From Candidatus Poribacteria bacterium (GTDB lineage: Bacteria; Poribacteria; DTPJ01), in the NCBI GenBank assembly GCA_011334435.1, contig DTPJ01000389.1, forward strand, positions 1-5,846: a DNA stretch of 5,846 nt, in the 5' to 3' direction. The position numbers were made by a program, and so were the translations under genes. Positions 1 through 5,805 of this stretch are shown in pieces. Every line of letters begins with the position of its first letter. The stretch's first letter is position 1. The notes beneath the pieces are model-generated. The model did no database searches. It saw only the letters and a program-made list of their open reading frames with translations, and was not told where the DNA came from.

Positions 1-1068
1 AGAGGGATATTGCCCCATCTTGCACAAGAGGATATAAAAGATAGAGTTATTATGACCGCTGTCTGTGACCCTGTCCCAGGACGAGCAAAAGCAGCATCAG
101 AAAAATTTAATATTCCTTATGCTTATGAGAGTTATGAGGAGCTTTTGGATTCGGGAAATGTTGATGCTGTAACTTTGGCTTCTCCGATCGGTTTACATTA
201 TGAGCAGGGAAAGATGGCTATTCAACGAGGAATCCATGTCCACTTTAATAAGACGATGACGACAACCGTAGATGAGGCAGATGAACTTATAGAGTTAGCC
301 AAGCAGAAAAATGTCAAATTAGTCGCATGCCCCGGACAAATGCTAAGACCGCTTTATCAAGAGATGAAACGTTTAGTTTTAGATGGTGCTTTGGGAACTT
401 TGACTTGGTCAGCAACTGGCGCTGCTTTTGGGCAATATCACGAAAGAGAATCTGTAAGACAAGGCGATGATGTGTTGACTAACATCAATCCAGCATGGTA
501 TTTTCGCCGACCAGGTGGAGGTCCTCTTTATGATATGACTGTCTACGGACTACACGCATTAACAGGCATTTTAGGACCTGCCAAACGCGTAACCGCATTC
601 TCAGGGATAAGAATACATGAGCGCGAGTTCAGAGGAGAGAAACTTCCGACTGATATGGACGATAATACGTTTATGGTATTAGATTTTGGCGACTCATTAT
701 TCGCTTTTGTCTATGGTTCTGCATCAGGAGCTTTACCAGATACTTGGAGTCCAATAATCTTCGGAACTAAGGGCGTTATAAGCGGAAAAAATCTTAATGG
801 CAAGCCGATAGACTATCCGGGGCGAGAGATAGCAGAAAAAGAAGGCGAGCTTGCCCTGCTTCCACATGTAATAGGTCCACATCGCAAGATTCAAGAAGCA
901 CATGTATTTGAGGATATAATGCAGATGGTAGATTGGATACTTTATGACAAACCTACCATCGTTACAGCAGAACATGCCCGTCATGTCATTGAAATATTTG
1001 ACTGTGCTTATCGTTCTGCACAAACAGGACAAGCCCAAGTTTTAAGGACGACGTTTAAATATCCTTAA
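1..1068 (+). CDS. Gfo/Idh/MocA family NAD(P)-dependent oxidoreductase, 5' end missing
   Basis: This is a predicted cytoplasmic dehydrogenase of the glucose-fructose oxidoreductase / inositol dehydrogenase / MocA family, which oxidises or reduces sugars, polyols or sugar acids with NAD(P). The frame is open from base 1 (Arg-Gly-Ile-Leu-Pro-His-Leu-Ala), so the true start and the glycine-rich GxGxxG loop lie left of the window; the TTG at 10 is not a credible start. Visible are the second Rossmann strand ending in AVCDP (58-72), where the Asp suggests NAD; the DAVTLASP strand; and HVHFNKT (235-255), where family members usually read EKP. The central-domain motif GGGPLYDMTVYGLH spans 514-555, with an Asp (532-534) and a Tyr four residues later as in glucose-fructose oxidoreductase, rather than the His of inositol dehydrogenases. 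The C-terminal EHARHVIEIFDCAYRSAQTG is typical of the family. About 355 residues are visible, so little is missing. The family is sure; the substrate is unknown. Confidence 0.93.
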   Translation, partial: RGILPHLAQEDIKDRVIMTAVCDPVPGRAKAASEKFNIPYAYESYEELLDSGNVDAVTLASPIGLHYEQGKMAIQRGIHVHFNKTMTTTVDEADELIELAKQKNVKLVACPGQMLRPLYQEMKRLVLDGALGTLTWSATGAAFGQYHERESVRQGDDVLTNINPAWYFRRPGGGPLYDMTVYGLHALTGILGPAKRVTAFSGIRIHEREFRGEKLPTDMDDNTFMVLDFGDSLFAFVYGSASGALPDTWSPIIFGTKGVISGKNLNGKPIDYPGREIAEKEGELALLPHVIGPHRKIQEAHVFEDIMQMVDWILYDKPTIVTAEHARHVIEIFDCAYRSAQTGQAQVLRTTFKYP

Positions 1069-1071
1069 TTA

Positions 1072-2052
1072 TTATTTCATAACATCTTTTTCTACATCAG
1101 CAAGATAGACTCTCTCACCGCCGAGCCTTGCTGAGCGATGGACTGCTGCTTCAAACAATAACTCGTTCCATGCAGCTTCGCCATCTGCGGGGAAAGGTTC
1201 ATTCGCTATCATCGCCTTTATAACTGCATCAGCCATCCTCGCGAATGATTCGCCATATTCCTGTCTTCCTTCTTCCACTACCCAACGTTCTTCAAGCTCA
1301 GCGCTATATGATTTATGTCTTCGGTAAGAGCCTTCAAGCCCTTTTGCTTCTGCATAGCATTTGTCGCCGACGATCATAATGCAGATCGGTCCGTCGTCCC
1401 AGCCCCATGAATCAGCGCCAGTGAGTTCGCCATCTACGCCGTTTGCCCATTTCATATGGATTAGACGATGCCATCCACCCGGCTTGTTTGGATCGCCAAG
1501 GACGCTTACCCATTCAGGCAATCCCATTGTCCATAATATCTGATCTATAATGTGCGACCAGCAGGCAAAATGCGCTCTTGCACGGACAAATTGAATCTGA
1601 CCGAGTTTCCCGCTAACCGCATCATCGTGAAGCATTTTGAAGTGACGGAAGAACCTATAATTATAGTCAATGCCGAACTTGACGCCTGACTTACGCCATT
1701 CCTTTATAGCAGGAGCAGCTATTTCCGCATCACTTTCTTTTACTCGGTGTTGTCCTTCAAGCCCACACAACGGCTTTTCTGTGAATACGTTTCTACCAGC
1801 AGCGATTATCTGTCTTAACGGCGGAATACGTCTTGTCTCATTTGTTATTAAAAGCACTAATTCCGCATCACAATTGGCTAAAAGCTCATCTATTGATGGG
1901 TATCCCGGGACTTTGAATTCTTCTTTTGCCTTAGCAAGCAAATCAGGAACCATATCGCAAACTGCGACGACTTGCGCATCTGGATGATTATTGAAGTTCC
2001 TTCCGTGCATTATGCCCATACCTGCACCGCTTACAAGCGCACATTTAACCAT
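1072..2052 (-). CDS. Gfo/Idh/MocA family oxidoreductase (326 aa)
   Basis: This is a complete predicted NAD-dependent sugar or polyol dehydrogenase of the Gfo/Idh/MocA family, cytoplasmic. The N-terminal Rossmann domain has the glycine loop SGAGMG at residues 8-13 followed by HG (16-17), an Asp at 33 (VCDMVP) favouring NAD, and the canonical EKP with its lysine at 93 (VFTEKP). The central domain starts near DYNYRFF (129-135). The usual Asp-x3-His pair is incomplete: SHIIDQILW (166-174) supplies a His at 167, but the position four residues before is Ala163, so the catalytic Asp seems absent. The ATG start is supported by AAGGAG at 2060-2065 with a 7-nt spacer. The length is normal for the family. 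The gene looks more GC-rich than its neighbours. It lies downstream of the SDR gene across a 106-bp gap with a promoter-like sequence, and its stop is 3 bp from the convergent oxidoreductase gene. The substrate is not known. Confidence 0.93.
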   Translation of the reverse strand: MVKCALVSGAGMGIMHGRNFNNHPDAQVVAVCDMVPDLLAKAKEEFKVPGYPSIDELLANCDAELVLLITNETRRIPPLRQIIAAGRNVFTEKPLCGLEGQHRVKESDAEIAAPAIKEWRKSGVKFGIDYNYRFFRHFKMLHDDAVSGKLGQIQFVRARAHFACWSHIIDQILWTMGLPEWVSVLGDPNKPGGWHRLIHMKWANGVDGELTGADSWGWDDGPICIMIVGDKCYAEAKGLEGSYRRHKSYSAELEERWVVEEGRQEYGESFARMADAVIKAMIANEPFPADGEAAWNELLFEAAVHRSARLGGERVYLADVEKDVMK

Positions 2053-2118
2053 GATCTATCTCCTTTTTTCCTTTGTTATTATTAAAATCAGCTTTTCCAG
2101 TGATATTGAAACGCCCAA

Positions 2119-2147
2119 AATTTAACATAATTAATGATCATTGTCAA
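2119..2147 (-). promoter_or_regulatory. Putative sigma70 promoter for the 1072-2052 oxidoreductase
   Basis: On the minus strand a perfect TTGACA (2147-2142) is followed by a 17-bp spacer and TAAATT (2124-2119), which matches 4 of 6 consensus bases and is preceded by an extended -10 TG (TGT at 2127-2125). The predicted transcript would start near 2112 and leave about a 60-nt leader. A perfect 10-bp palindrome, AATGATCATT (2133-2142), abuts the -35 box and could be an operator. This would let the gene be expressed separately from the upstream SDR. The assignment rests on sequence pattern only. Confidence 0.5.
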
Positions 2148-2158
2148 TAACGATCCTT

Positions 2159-3052
2159 CTAACTTTCATGCTTTTTCCTTAATTGTTCAAACCATTGGTG
2201 CATTTCTTGCTCTCTTTGCTTTAATTCAGGAGGAACTTCTGTTGAGACCGCCAATTTTGCGGTTGCTCCTCCGTCAACGGTGATGTTTATGCCAGTTACA
2301 AATCTTGATTCGTCAGATGCAAGATATACTGCACAATATCCGATGTCCTCAGGCGTCCCAGCGATAGGCAAAGGTTGTGCATGTTTCTGTCGCTCATAAG
2401 GAAGATCGCCAAATTTTTGTTTATATTCCTCTACATATTCTTTGCCAAATCTTTTGGCGATCATCTCTTCTGGTTCACGGACAAAGATTGATCCGGGCGA
2501 TATTGAGTTAATTCTTATCATATAAGGGGCAAGCTCAACAGCTAGGGCTCTTGTCCCTGCAACAATACCGCCTTTGCTTGCAGCGTAAACTGACCCTCTA
2601 TTCCACGAGTTCCAAGCATGAACAGATGCTATGTTGATTATAGACCCTCCGCCAATCTTTTTCATCTCAGGGACAGCATAATGTATTCCCATAAATAAAC
2701 CTTTTAGGTTTGTTGCCATTAATCTATCATAACCTTCTTCCATTTTCTCGTCTTCAATAGCGTATCCAAACCAACCGATGCCAGCGTTGTTGACAAGGAC
2801 ATCTAATTTGCCATATTTTTCTACGGTGAAGTCAACCATCTTTTTAACATCGCTTGATTGCGAGACATCGGTTACAATGGAAGAAGCAATGCCTCCCATA
2901 GATTCTATTTCTTTGAGCGTTCTATCCAATTGCTCAACTGTCCGAGATGCGATGACAACTTTTGCTCCCTCTTTTGCAAAGACCTTTGCTATCCCTCTGC
3001 CAATGCCACGTCCTCCGCCTGTGACTATCGCCACTTTACCTTCTAACCTCAT
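2159..3052 (-). CDS. Short-chain dehydrogenase/reductase (classical SDR, 297 aa)
   Basis: This is a classical SDR, a cytoplasmic NAD(P)(H)-dependent alcohol/ketone oxidoreductase resembling glucose 1-dehydrogenase or FabG-like proteins. Numbered from the chosen ATG, the cofactor loop TGGGRGIG is at 11-18, Arg37 after the second strand (ASR) suggests NADP, Asp62 contacts adenine, NNAG is at 88-91, and the catalytic tetrad is Asn115, Ser143, Tyr156 (YAASK) and Lys160. SPG follows at 185-187 and the GINITVDGG end-strand at 254-262. After the normal end near residue 265 there is a charged tail of about 32 residues, probably helical. The ATG at 3052 is preferred over an in-frame TTG at 3085, because homologues typically begin MxLxGKVAIVTG and GGAG lies upstream; the TTG would also overlap the preceding gene by 14 bp. 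With this start the gene sits 19 bp behind the outer-membrane gene and is probably cotranscribed. The substrate is unknown; a sugar or polyol is plausible from the neighbours. Confidence 0.94.
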   Translation of the reverse strand: MRLEGKVAIVTGGGRGIGRGIAKVFAKEGAKVVIASRTVEQLDRTLKEIESMGGIASSIVTDVSQSSDVKKMVDFTVEKYGKLDVLVNNAGIGWFGYAIEDEKMEEGYDRLMATNLKGLFMGIHYAVPEMKKIGGGSIINIASVHAWNSWNRGSVYAASKGGIVAGTRALAVELAPYMIRINSISPGSIFVREPEEMIAKRFGKEYVEEYKQKFGDLPYERQKHAQPLPIAGTPEDIGYCAVYLASDESRFVTGINITVDGGATAKLAVSTEVPPELKQREQEMHQWFEQLRKKHES

Positions 3053-3061
3053 ATTTTCATA

Positions 3062-3067
3062 ACTCCA
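3062..3067 (-). promoter_or_regulatory. Ribosome binding site deciding the SDR start
   Basis: TGGAGT on the minus strand (3067-3062) lies 9 nt before the ATG at 3052 and inside the short gap after the stop codon of the outer-membrane gene. It supports the MRLEGKVAIVTGG start over the TTG at 3085, which has no purine-rich site at a suitable distance. A three-codon ATG-AAA-ATA-TGA frame sits between the site and the start, its TGA overlapping the SDR ATG; whether it matters is unknown. Confidence 0.55.
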
Positions 3068-3071
3068 TTTT

Positions 3072-5162
3072 TTAGAAAAGCCCAAATTTTAATAGGTAGG
3101 CAACTTTGAAAAAGAAAATCCTTTCTGTTTTCATTCCTACCTCTTTATCATCTGTATAGACCAAAAAGAGATTGCTTTCGGGTTGAAATTCCCAAGAATA
3201 TATTGCAAAGATATATCTTTTTCCTTCCCTTGTCAGTTCAATTTTGCTACCGATGGACATTTGCTGGTTGAATTGATAGCTGGCGCCAAAACGTCTATTA
3301 AGCATAAGTGGATCGCCTTTTCTATCTAATCTGTCCATACCTGCTTCTAATCTTAGTTGTTGAAATGGTTTGATATTAATTCCTAATCCGTTAAAAAGCG
3401 TCTTTTTCCCTTCTTGTTTTCCGATCATAGTTGGACACATTATAGAGACCCATTTTGGCGGAAAAAATCCCGTAAAAAAGAAAACAGTCCTATCGGTATA
3501 TATTATATTCGGATCAAAATCATCAGTCCTTTGATACCATTCTGGACCTACTGACATAAAGAAGTGATAAATATCTGCTCTAAGCTCAATACGTCTGCTT
3601 TCATTAGTCTTTATTCCGTCATGATTTTCAAGCCTTTCGTAACTCGCTTCTCCTTCCACCATCTTAAATATTTTCGCATCTCGCCTATATTCGTATCCAA
3701 TAGACGCATTACCACCTCTGCGATCTGTGCGTGGAATATAGCCAGACTCAACTTCAAAGTTTCTTCCTATGTCACCGCCTCCGATCTCAAAGGATAATGA
3801 TCTTGTGCGTCGTTTTAAGCTGAAAATAAATGCGTCATCATCTTTGTTTGGAAACCAACTTTTTGTATATTGAGCGATAAATCTTCCATCTAATGGCAGT
3901 GGTATATTAAAGTCAACACCACCTACACGGTTATAACCTTCCTCTTTTTGTTTATTGATCGCCATTACTCCAACACTGGCATTTGAGCCAATATCGGTTT
4001 GAGTTCGGAAGACAAGATAATTATTATCGGTTTCATCTTTGGTAGTATCATCGCCTTCTTTTACGTCATTTGATTGGCAATCAACAAGAGCAAAATTAAA
4101 ACCTCCTAATTTCCCGACCGCTTTAGCGCCAAACATTAGATCGTTTATCCCTACACGACGTGTATAGAACAATTCCATCGGCATTTGAAATAATTCCATG
4201 CCCTCTTGGAAGAATGGTCTTTTTTCAGTCAATCTTTCCTCAACATCTTTCAAATTGATCCTTTCAGGATCAGCTTCTATCTGTCCGAAATCAGGGTTTA
4301 TTGTGAAATCAGCGGTTATCGTTGATGACGGGTATCTAATGTCAACGCCAATATCAGGTTTTGTCTCGTATTCTGGAGCGATCTTTGGTTTAATGGTGGC
4401 ATAGGGCTTGAATTCTACTTTTTGGCTGGTATCAATATCTTTTAGAGACAGCCCGTCAAGATGACCGAATTTTGAGACAGCTAATTGTCTATCGCCAACG
4501 TCTGCCCATGTATCCTGTTCATCAAATTGCATATTTCCACGCCAGAAATTGATGCCCCACACGCCGTCACAATTTTTATTAAATCTAAGCTCTGAAAAAC
4601 AGATAGCCATTTCTGCTATCCAAGAATTGCTATTCTTTGATGTTTTGGCTTCCCATGCACAGTCCCAAGCTTTTGAAGGGTCATCCATCGGACCGCCTCC
4701 TCCGCCTATACTTCCTTCATTTGCAACTCTTCGGTCGGATTGCGTCCCTATGCAATTGACTGCAAAACCATAACAATTTCTGTGATCATGATATGTATCA
4801 AGGAAAACCTCTACATAATCATCATGGAAAAATCCAGAATCACGCTTTGTTTGAGAGGCAAAGACTTTGTTAGGATCGTCTTTAAAACATTCAACACCGA
4901 CGTATAATTTTTTCTCATCATAGACGATATAGACTTTTGTATCCTCTTTCGGCTTCTCACCATAGGTAGGTCTAACCTGAATAAAACCTTGTGTCACGCC
5001 TGCTTTTTTCCAACATTCGTCGTCCAACTTGCCATCTATTTTCGGTGATAGGCTTTTGTCTATCTTAACTGCATGAATAACCTTTTCATCTGCTTTGGAG
5101 ATAGGAACAATAATTAATAATAGGGACAGAATACATAAAAAACACCTGATAACAAATAGCAT
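3072..5162 (-). CDS. Outer-membrane protein with N-terminal CBM9-like domain and C-terminal DUF5916 beta-barrel (696 aa)
   Basis: This is a predicted exported outer-membrane protein. Residues 1-24 are a Sec signal peptide (hydrophobic core 7-21, cleavage after Ser-Lys-Ala). Residues about 30-222 resemble a family 9 carbohydrate-binding (DOMON-like) domain: IDGKLDDECWKKA (42-54), VYIVYDEKKLYVGVECF (77-93), DDYVEVFLDTYHD (114-126), WDCAWEAKT (166-174) and WGINFWR (202-208). From about 280 the DUF5916 signature follows: ADFTINPDFGQIEADPERIN (284-303), EKRPFFQEG (313-321), LFYTRRVG (331-338), then amphipathic strands ending in YLLKFGLF with a C-terminal Phe, as expected for BAM-inserted barrels. 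The length is close to that usual for this architecture. The start is firm: AAGGAGG at 5170-5176 lies 7 nt before the ATG. The gene is first of a leftward group. The biochemical role of DUF5916 is not established; surface glycan binding or uptake is inference. A Gly-rich run (GGGGG, 153-157) is probably a loop. Confidence 0.92.
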   Translation of the reverse strand: MLFVIRCFLCILSLLLIIVPISKADEKVIHAVKIDKSLSPKIDGKLDDECWKKAGVTQGFIQVRPTYGEKPKEDTKVYIVYDEKKLYVGVECFKDDPNKVFASQTKRDSGFFHDDYVEVFLDTYHDHRNCYGFAVNCIGTQSDRRVANEGSIGGGGGPMDDPSKAWDCAWEAKTSKNSNSWIAEMAICFSELRFNKNCDGVWGINFWRGNMQFDEQDTWADVGDRQLAVSKFGHLDGLSLKDIDTSQKVEFKPYATIKPKIAPEYETKPDIGVDIRYPSSTITADFTINPDFGQIEADPERINLKDVEERLTEKRPFFQEGMELFQMPMELFYTRRVGINDLMFGAKAVGKLGGFNFALVDCQSNDVKEGDDTTKDETDNNYLVFRTQTDIGSNASVGVMAINKQKEEGYNRVGGVDFNIPLPLDGRFIAQYTKSWFPNKDDDAFIFSLKRRTRSLSFEIGGGDIGRNFEVESGYIPRTDRRGGNASIGYEYRRDAKIFKMVEGEASYERLENHDGIKTNESRRIELRADIYHFFMSVGPEWYQRTDDFDPNIIYTDRTVFFFTGFFPPKWVSIMCPTMIGKQEGKKTLFNGLGINIKPFQQLRLEAGMDRLDRKGDPLMLNRRFGASYQFNQQMSIGSKIELTREGKRYIFAIYSWEFQPESNLFLVYTDDKEVGMKTERIFFFKVAYLLKFGLF

Positions 5163-5203
5163 ATATCATCCTCCTTAAAATTGGTAGTTGACTTAATACG
5201 AAA

Positions 5204-5232
5204 ATTATAACACGATGGAATATCCATGTCCA
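5204..5232 (-). promoter_or_regulatory. Putative proximal sigma70 promoter of the outer-membrane gene
   Basis: On the minus strand TGGACA (5232-5227) and a perfect TATAAT (5209-5204) are separated by 17 bp. The transcript would start near 5197, about 35 nt before the ATG and just upstream of the AAGGAGG site. The spacer region contains an inverted repeat, ATGGA-3 bp-TCCAT (plus strand 5215-5227), which overlaps the end of the -35 box and could be a repressor or activator site. Confidence 0.55.
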
Positions 5233-5244
5233 TAGTATAACCTG

Positions 5245-5273
5245 AGTATATAAAACCTATTTTTTTGAGTCAA
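5245..5273 (-). promoter_or_regulatory. Putative distal sigma70 promoter of the outer-membrane gene
   Basis: On the minus strand TTGACT (5273-5268) and TATACT (5250-5245) are separated by exactly 17 bp; each hexamer matches 5 of 6 consensus bases. The start would be near 5238, giving a leader of about 75 nt. It lies 41 bp upstream of the second promoter, so the leftward group may have tandem promoters. The -35 box is part of AGTCAAC (plus strand 5268-5274), which recurs inverted as GTTGACT at 5187-5193. Confidence 0.55.
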
Positions 5274-5317
5274 CAGAAAATGGACGGAGAATTATTTTTT
5301 ATGGGAAGAATTTCCAA

Positions 5318-5425
5318 ATGCCAAGTTGGGTAAGCGTAAAAGAAACAACGAAGATTTGCTACTTGATAAACCAGACTATGAGGGGTTTTCAAATGGGTCG
5401 CCTTTGTCTTGACCACCAGTTATAG
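5318..5425 (+). pseudogene. Possible remnant of a helix-turn-helix protein N-terminus (35 codons)
   Basis: A short plus-strand frame starts at ATG 5318 and stops at TAG 5423-5425. Its first residues, PSWVSVKETTKICYLINQ, followed by TMRGFQMG, resemble the start of excisionase- or MuA-type helix-turn-helix domains, whose pattern is roughly W-[VIL]-S-V-K-E-A-A-x-[IL]-x-x-[VI]-S-x-x-[TA]-[VI]-R-x-x-x-x-x-G. The frame ends right after this element, so if real it is a truncated relic. Only a weak GGGAAG lies upstream, and the frame stays open back to 5246 without another ATG. It overlaps the 3' end of the minus-strand orphan gene by 50 bp. The resemblance was judged by eye and could be chance. Confidence 0.22.
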
Positions 5426-5657
5426 CGCGTAAAAACTTTACTTCTTTATGACTCTTACCATGCACCACTATATCATTTATATCATCTGACATACCATCAA
5501 ATATAAACTTGCATGTAAAAACAAACAATACCGATTCATAAGATGAGAGTTCCTCAAATGCTTTAGAACACACCAGTAGTATATTAGTTATGTGCTTTTC
5601 CACTGACGCACCACTTGAACTATTAAGATCAAGCATTATCTTATCAATACCACTCAT
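5376..5657 (-). CDS. Hypothetical protein, 93 aa, no recognised family
   Basis: I do not recognise this protein. It is a small, mildly acidic soluble protein (about 14 Asp/Glu against 9 Lys/Arg) with no signal peptide. A Ser-rich N-terminal stretch (LNSSSGASVEKH, 11-22) is followed by a probable helix (about 18-39), a hydrophobic strand-like segment VLFVFTCKFIF (43-53) too short and interrupted to be a clear membrane helix, and a polar C-terminus ending DPFENPS. The ATG is well supported: AAGGAG at 5664-5669 with a 6-nt spacer is among the best ribosome sites in the window, which argues for a real gene. It overlaps the end of an upstream 53-codon frame by 14 bp, suggesting translational coupling, and lies about 100 bp from the putative CRISPR repeat. 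No cas motif is visible. It may be an accessory gene or part of a degraded locus. Confidence 0.6.
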   Translation of the reverse strand: MSGIDKIMLDLNSSSGASVEKHITNILLVCSKAFEELSSYESVLFVFTCKFIFDGMSDDINDIVVHGKSHKEVKFLRAITGGQDKGDPFENPS

Positions 5658-5805
5658 TATTTACTCCTTCACTATCTGTTGTCTCACTATCTAATTCCCC
5701 AGTATCTGATTTTTTACTCTGTGCCAATGCAATATAAACATAGCGCGTAGCAAGCTCAGTTTCAACACCCTTGATAACGGGCCTACCTCTGAGACCGATA
5801 GTCAC
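5644..5805 (-). CDS. Open frame running through the terminal repeat and overlapping the 93-aa gene (up to 53 codons)
   Basis: Counting from a GTG at 5805, a minus-strand frame reads MTIGLRGRPVIKGVETELAT and continues with RYVYIALAQSKKSD, then an acidic, Ser/Thr-rich tail ending NNEWY and a TGA at 5646-5644. An in-frame TAA at 5814-5812 closes it upstream. Residues about 5-16 are encoded by the putative CRISPR repeat and the first four by the putative spacer, so the natural N-terminus is probably not this one. The stretch after the repeat looks like a genuine protein C-terminus, and its stop overlaps the start of the well-signalled 93-aa gene, as in an operon. It may be the tail of a gene cut off by the array, or a chance open frame. 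No ribosome binding site is evident for the GTG. Confidence 0.3.
   Translation of the reverse strand: MTIGLRGRPVIKGVETELATRYVYIALAQSKKSDTGELDSETTDSEGVNNEWY

Larger units (their letters stand above)
5163..5375. other. Intergenic region between the outer-membrane gene and the 93-aa orphan
   Basis: This 213-bp AT-rich spacer carries the two leftward promoters and the ribosome binding site of the outer-membrane gene. Its distal half (5275-5375) lies downstream of the orphan gene's stop. It contains no GC-rich hairpin followed by a T-run on the minus strand, so read-through from the orphan gene into the outer-membrane gene cannot be excluded. A plus-strand open frame with a helix-turn-helix-like stretch begins here at 5318. 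Confidence 0.6.

Noticed and set aside
10..12. TTG at 10 as the start of the left oxidoreductase
   Set aside because: The frame is open to base 1 and the protein would lack the first Rossmann strand and glycine loop; the real start is outside the window.
733..1038. Antisense open frame of 101 codons under the left oxidoreductase
   Set aside because: It lies wholly opposite a well-supported gene, has no family resemblance and no ribosome binding site; its Cys/Tyr/Phe-rich composition is that of an antisense shadow.
1670..1987. Plus-strand open frame of 105 codons opposite the second oxidoreductase
   Set aside because: The gene on the minus strand has clear family motifs and a strong ribosome site; the plus frame is Ser/Thr-rich shadow sequence.
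2108..2123. A 16-bp block (AAATTTTGGGCGTTTC, minus strand) matching 14 of 16 bases near the end of the outer-membrane gene (about 3077-3092)
   Set aside because: One copy is coding sequence for the barrel's last residues and the other lies in an AT-rich gap; the similarity is short, does not extend, and is most simply chance.
3053..3085. Upstream TTG start extending the SDR by 11 residues
   Set aside because: It would overlap the outer-membrane gene, lacks a suitable ribosome site, and adds residues not seen before the MxLxGKVAIVTG start of this family.
5304..5315. GGAA-4 nt-TTCC hairpin as a terminator for the orphan gene
   Set aside because: The stem is only 4 bp and there is no T-run following it on the minus strand.
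5280..5333. 17-codon plus-strand frame starting at ATG 5280
   Set aside because: It is too short, has no ribosome site and no recognisable content, and lies in the promoter region of the opposite-strand gene.
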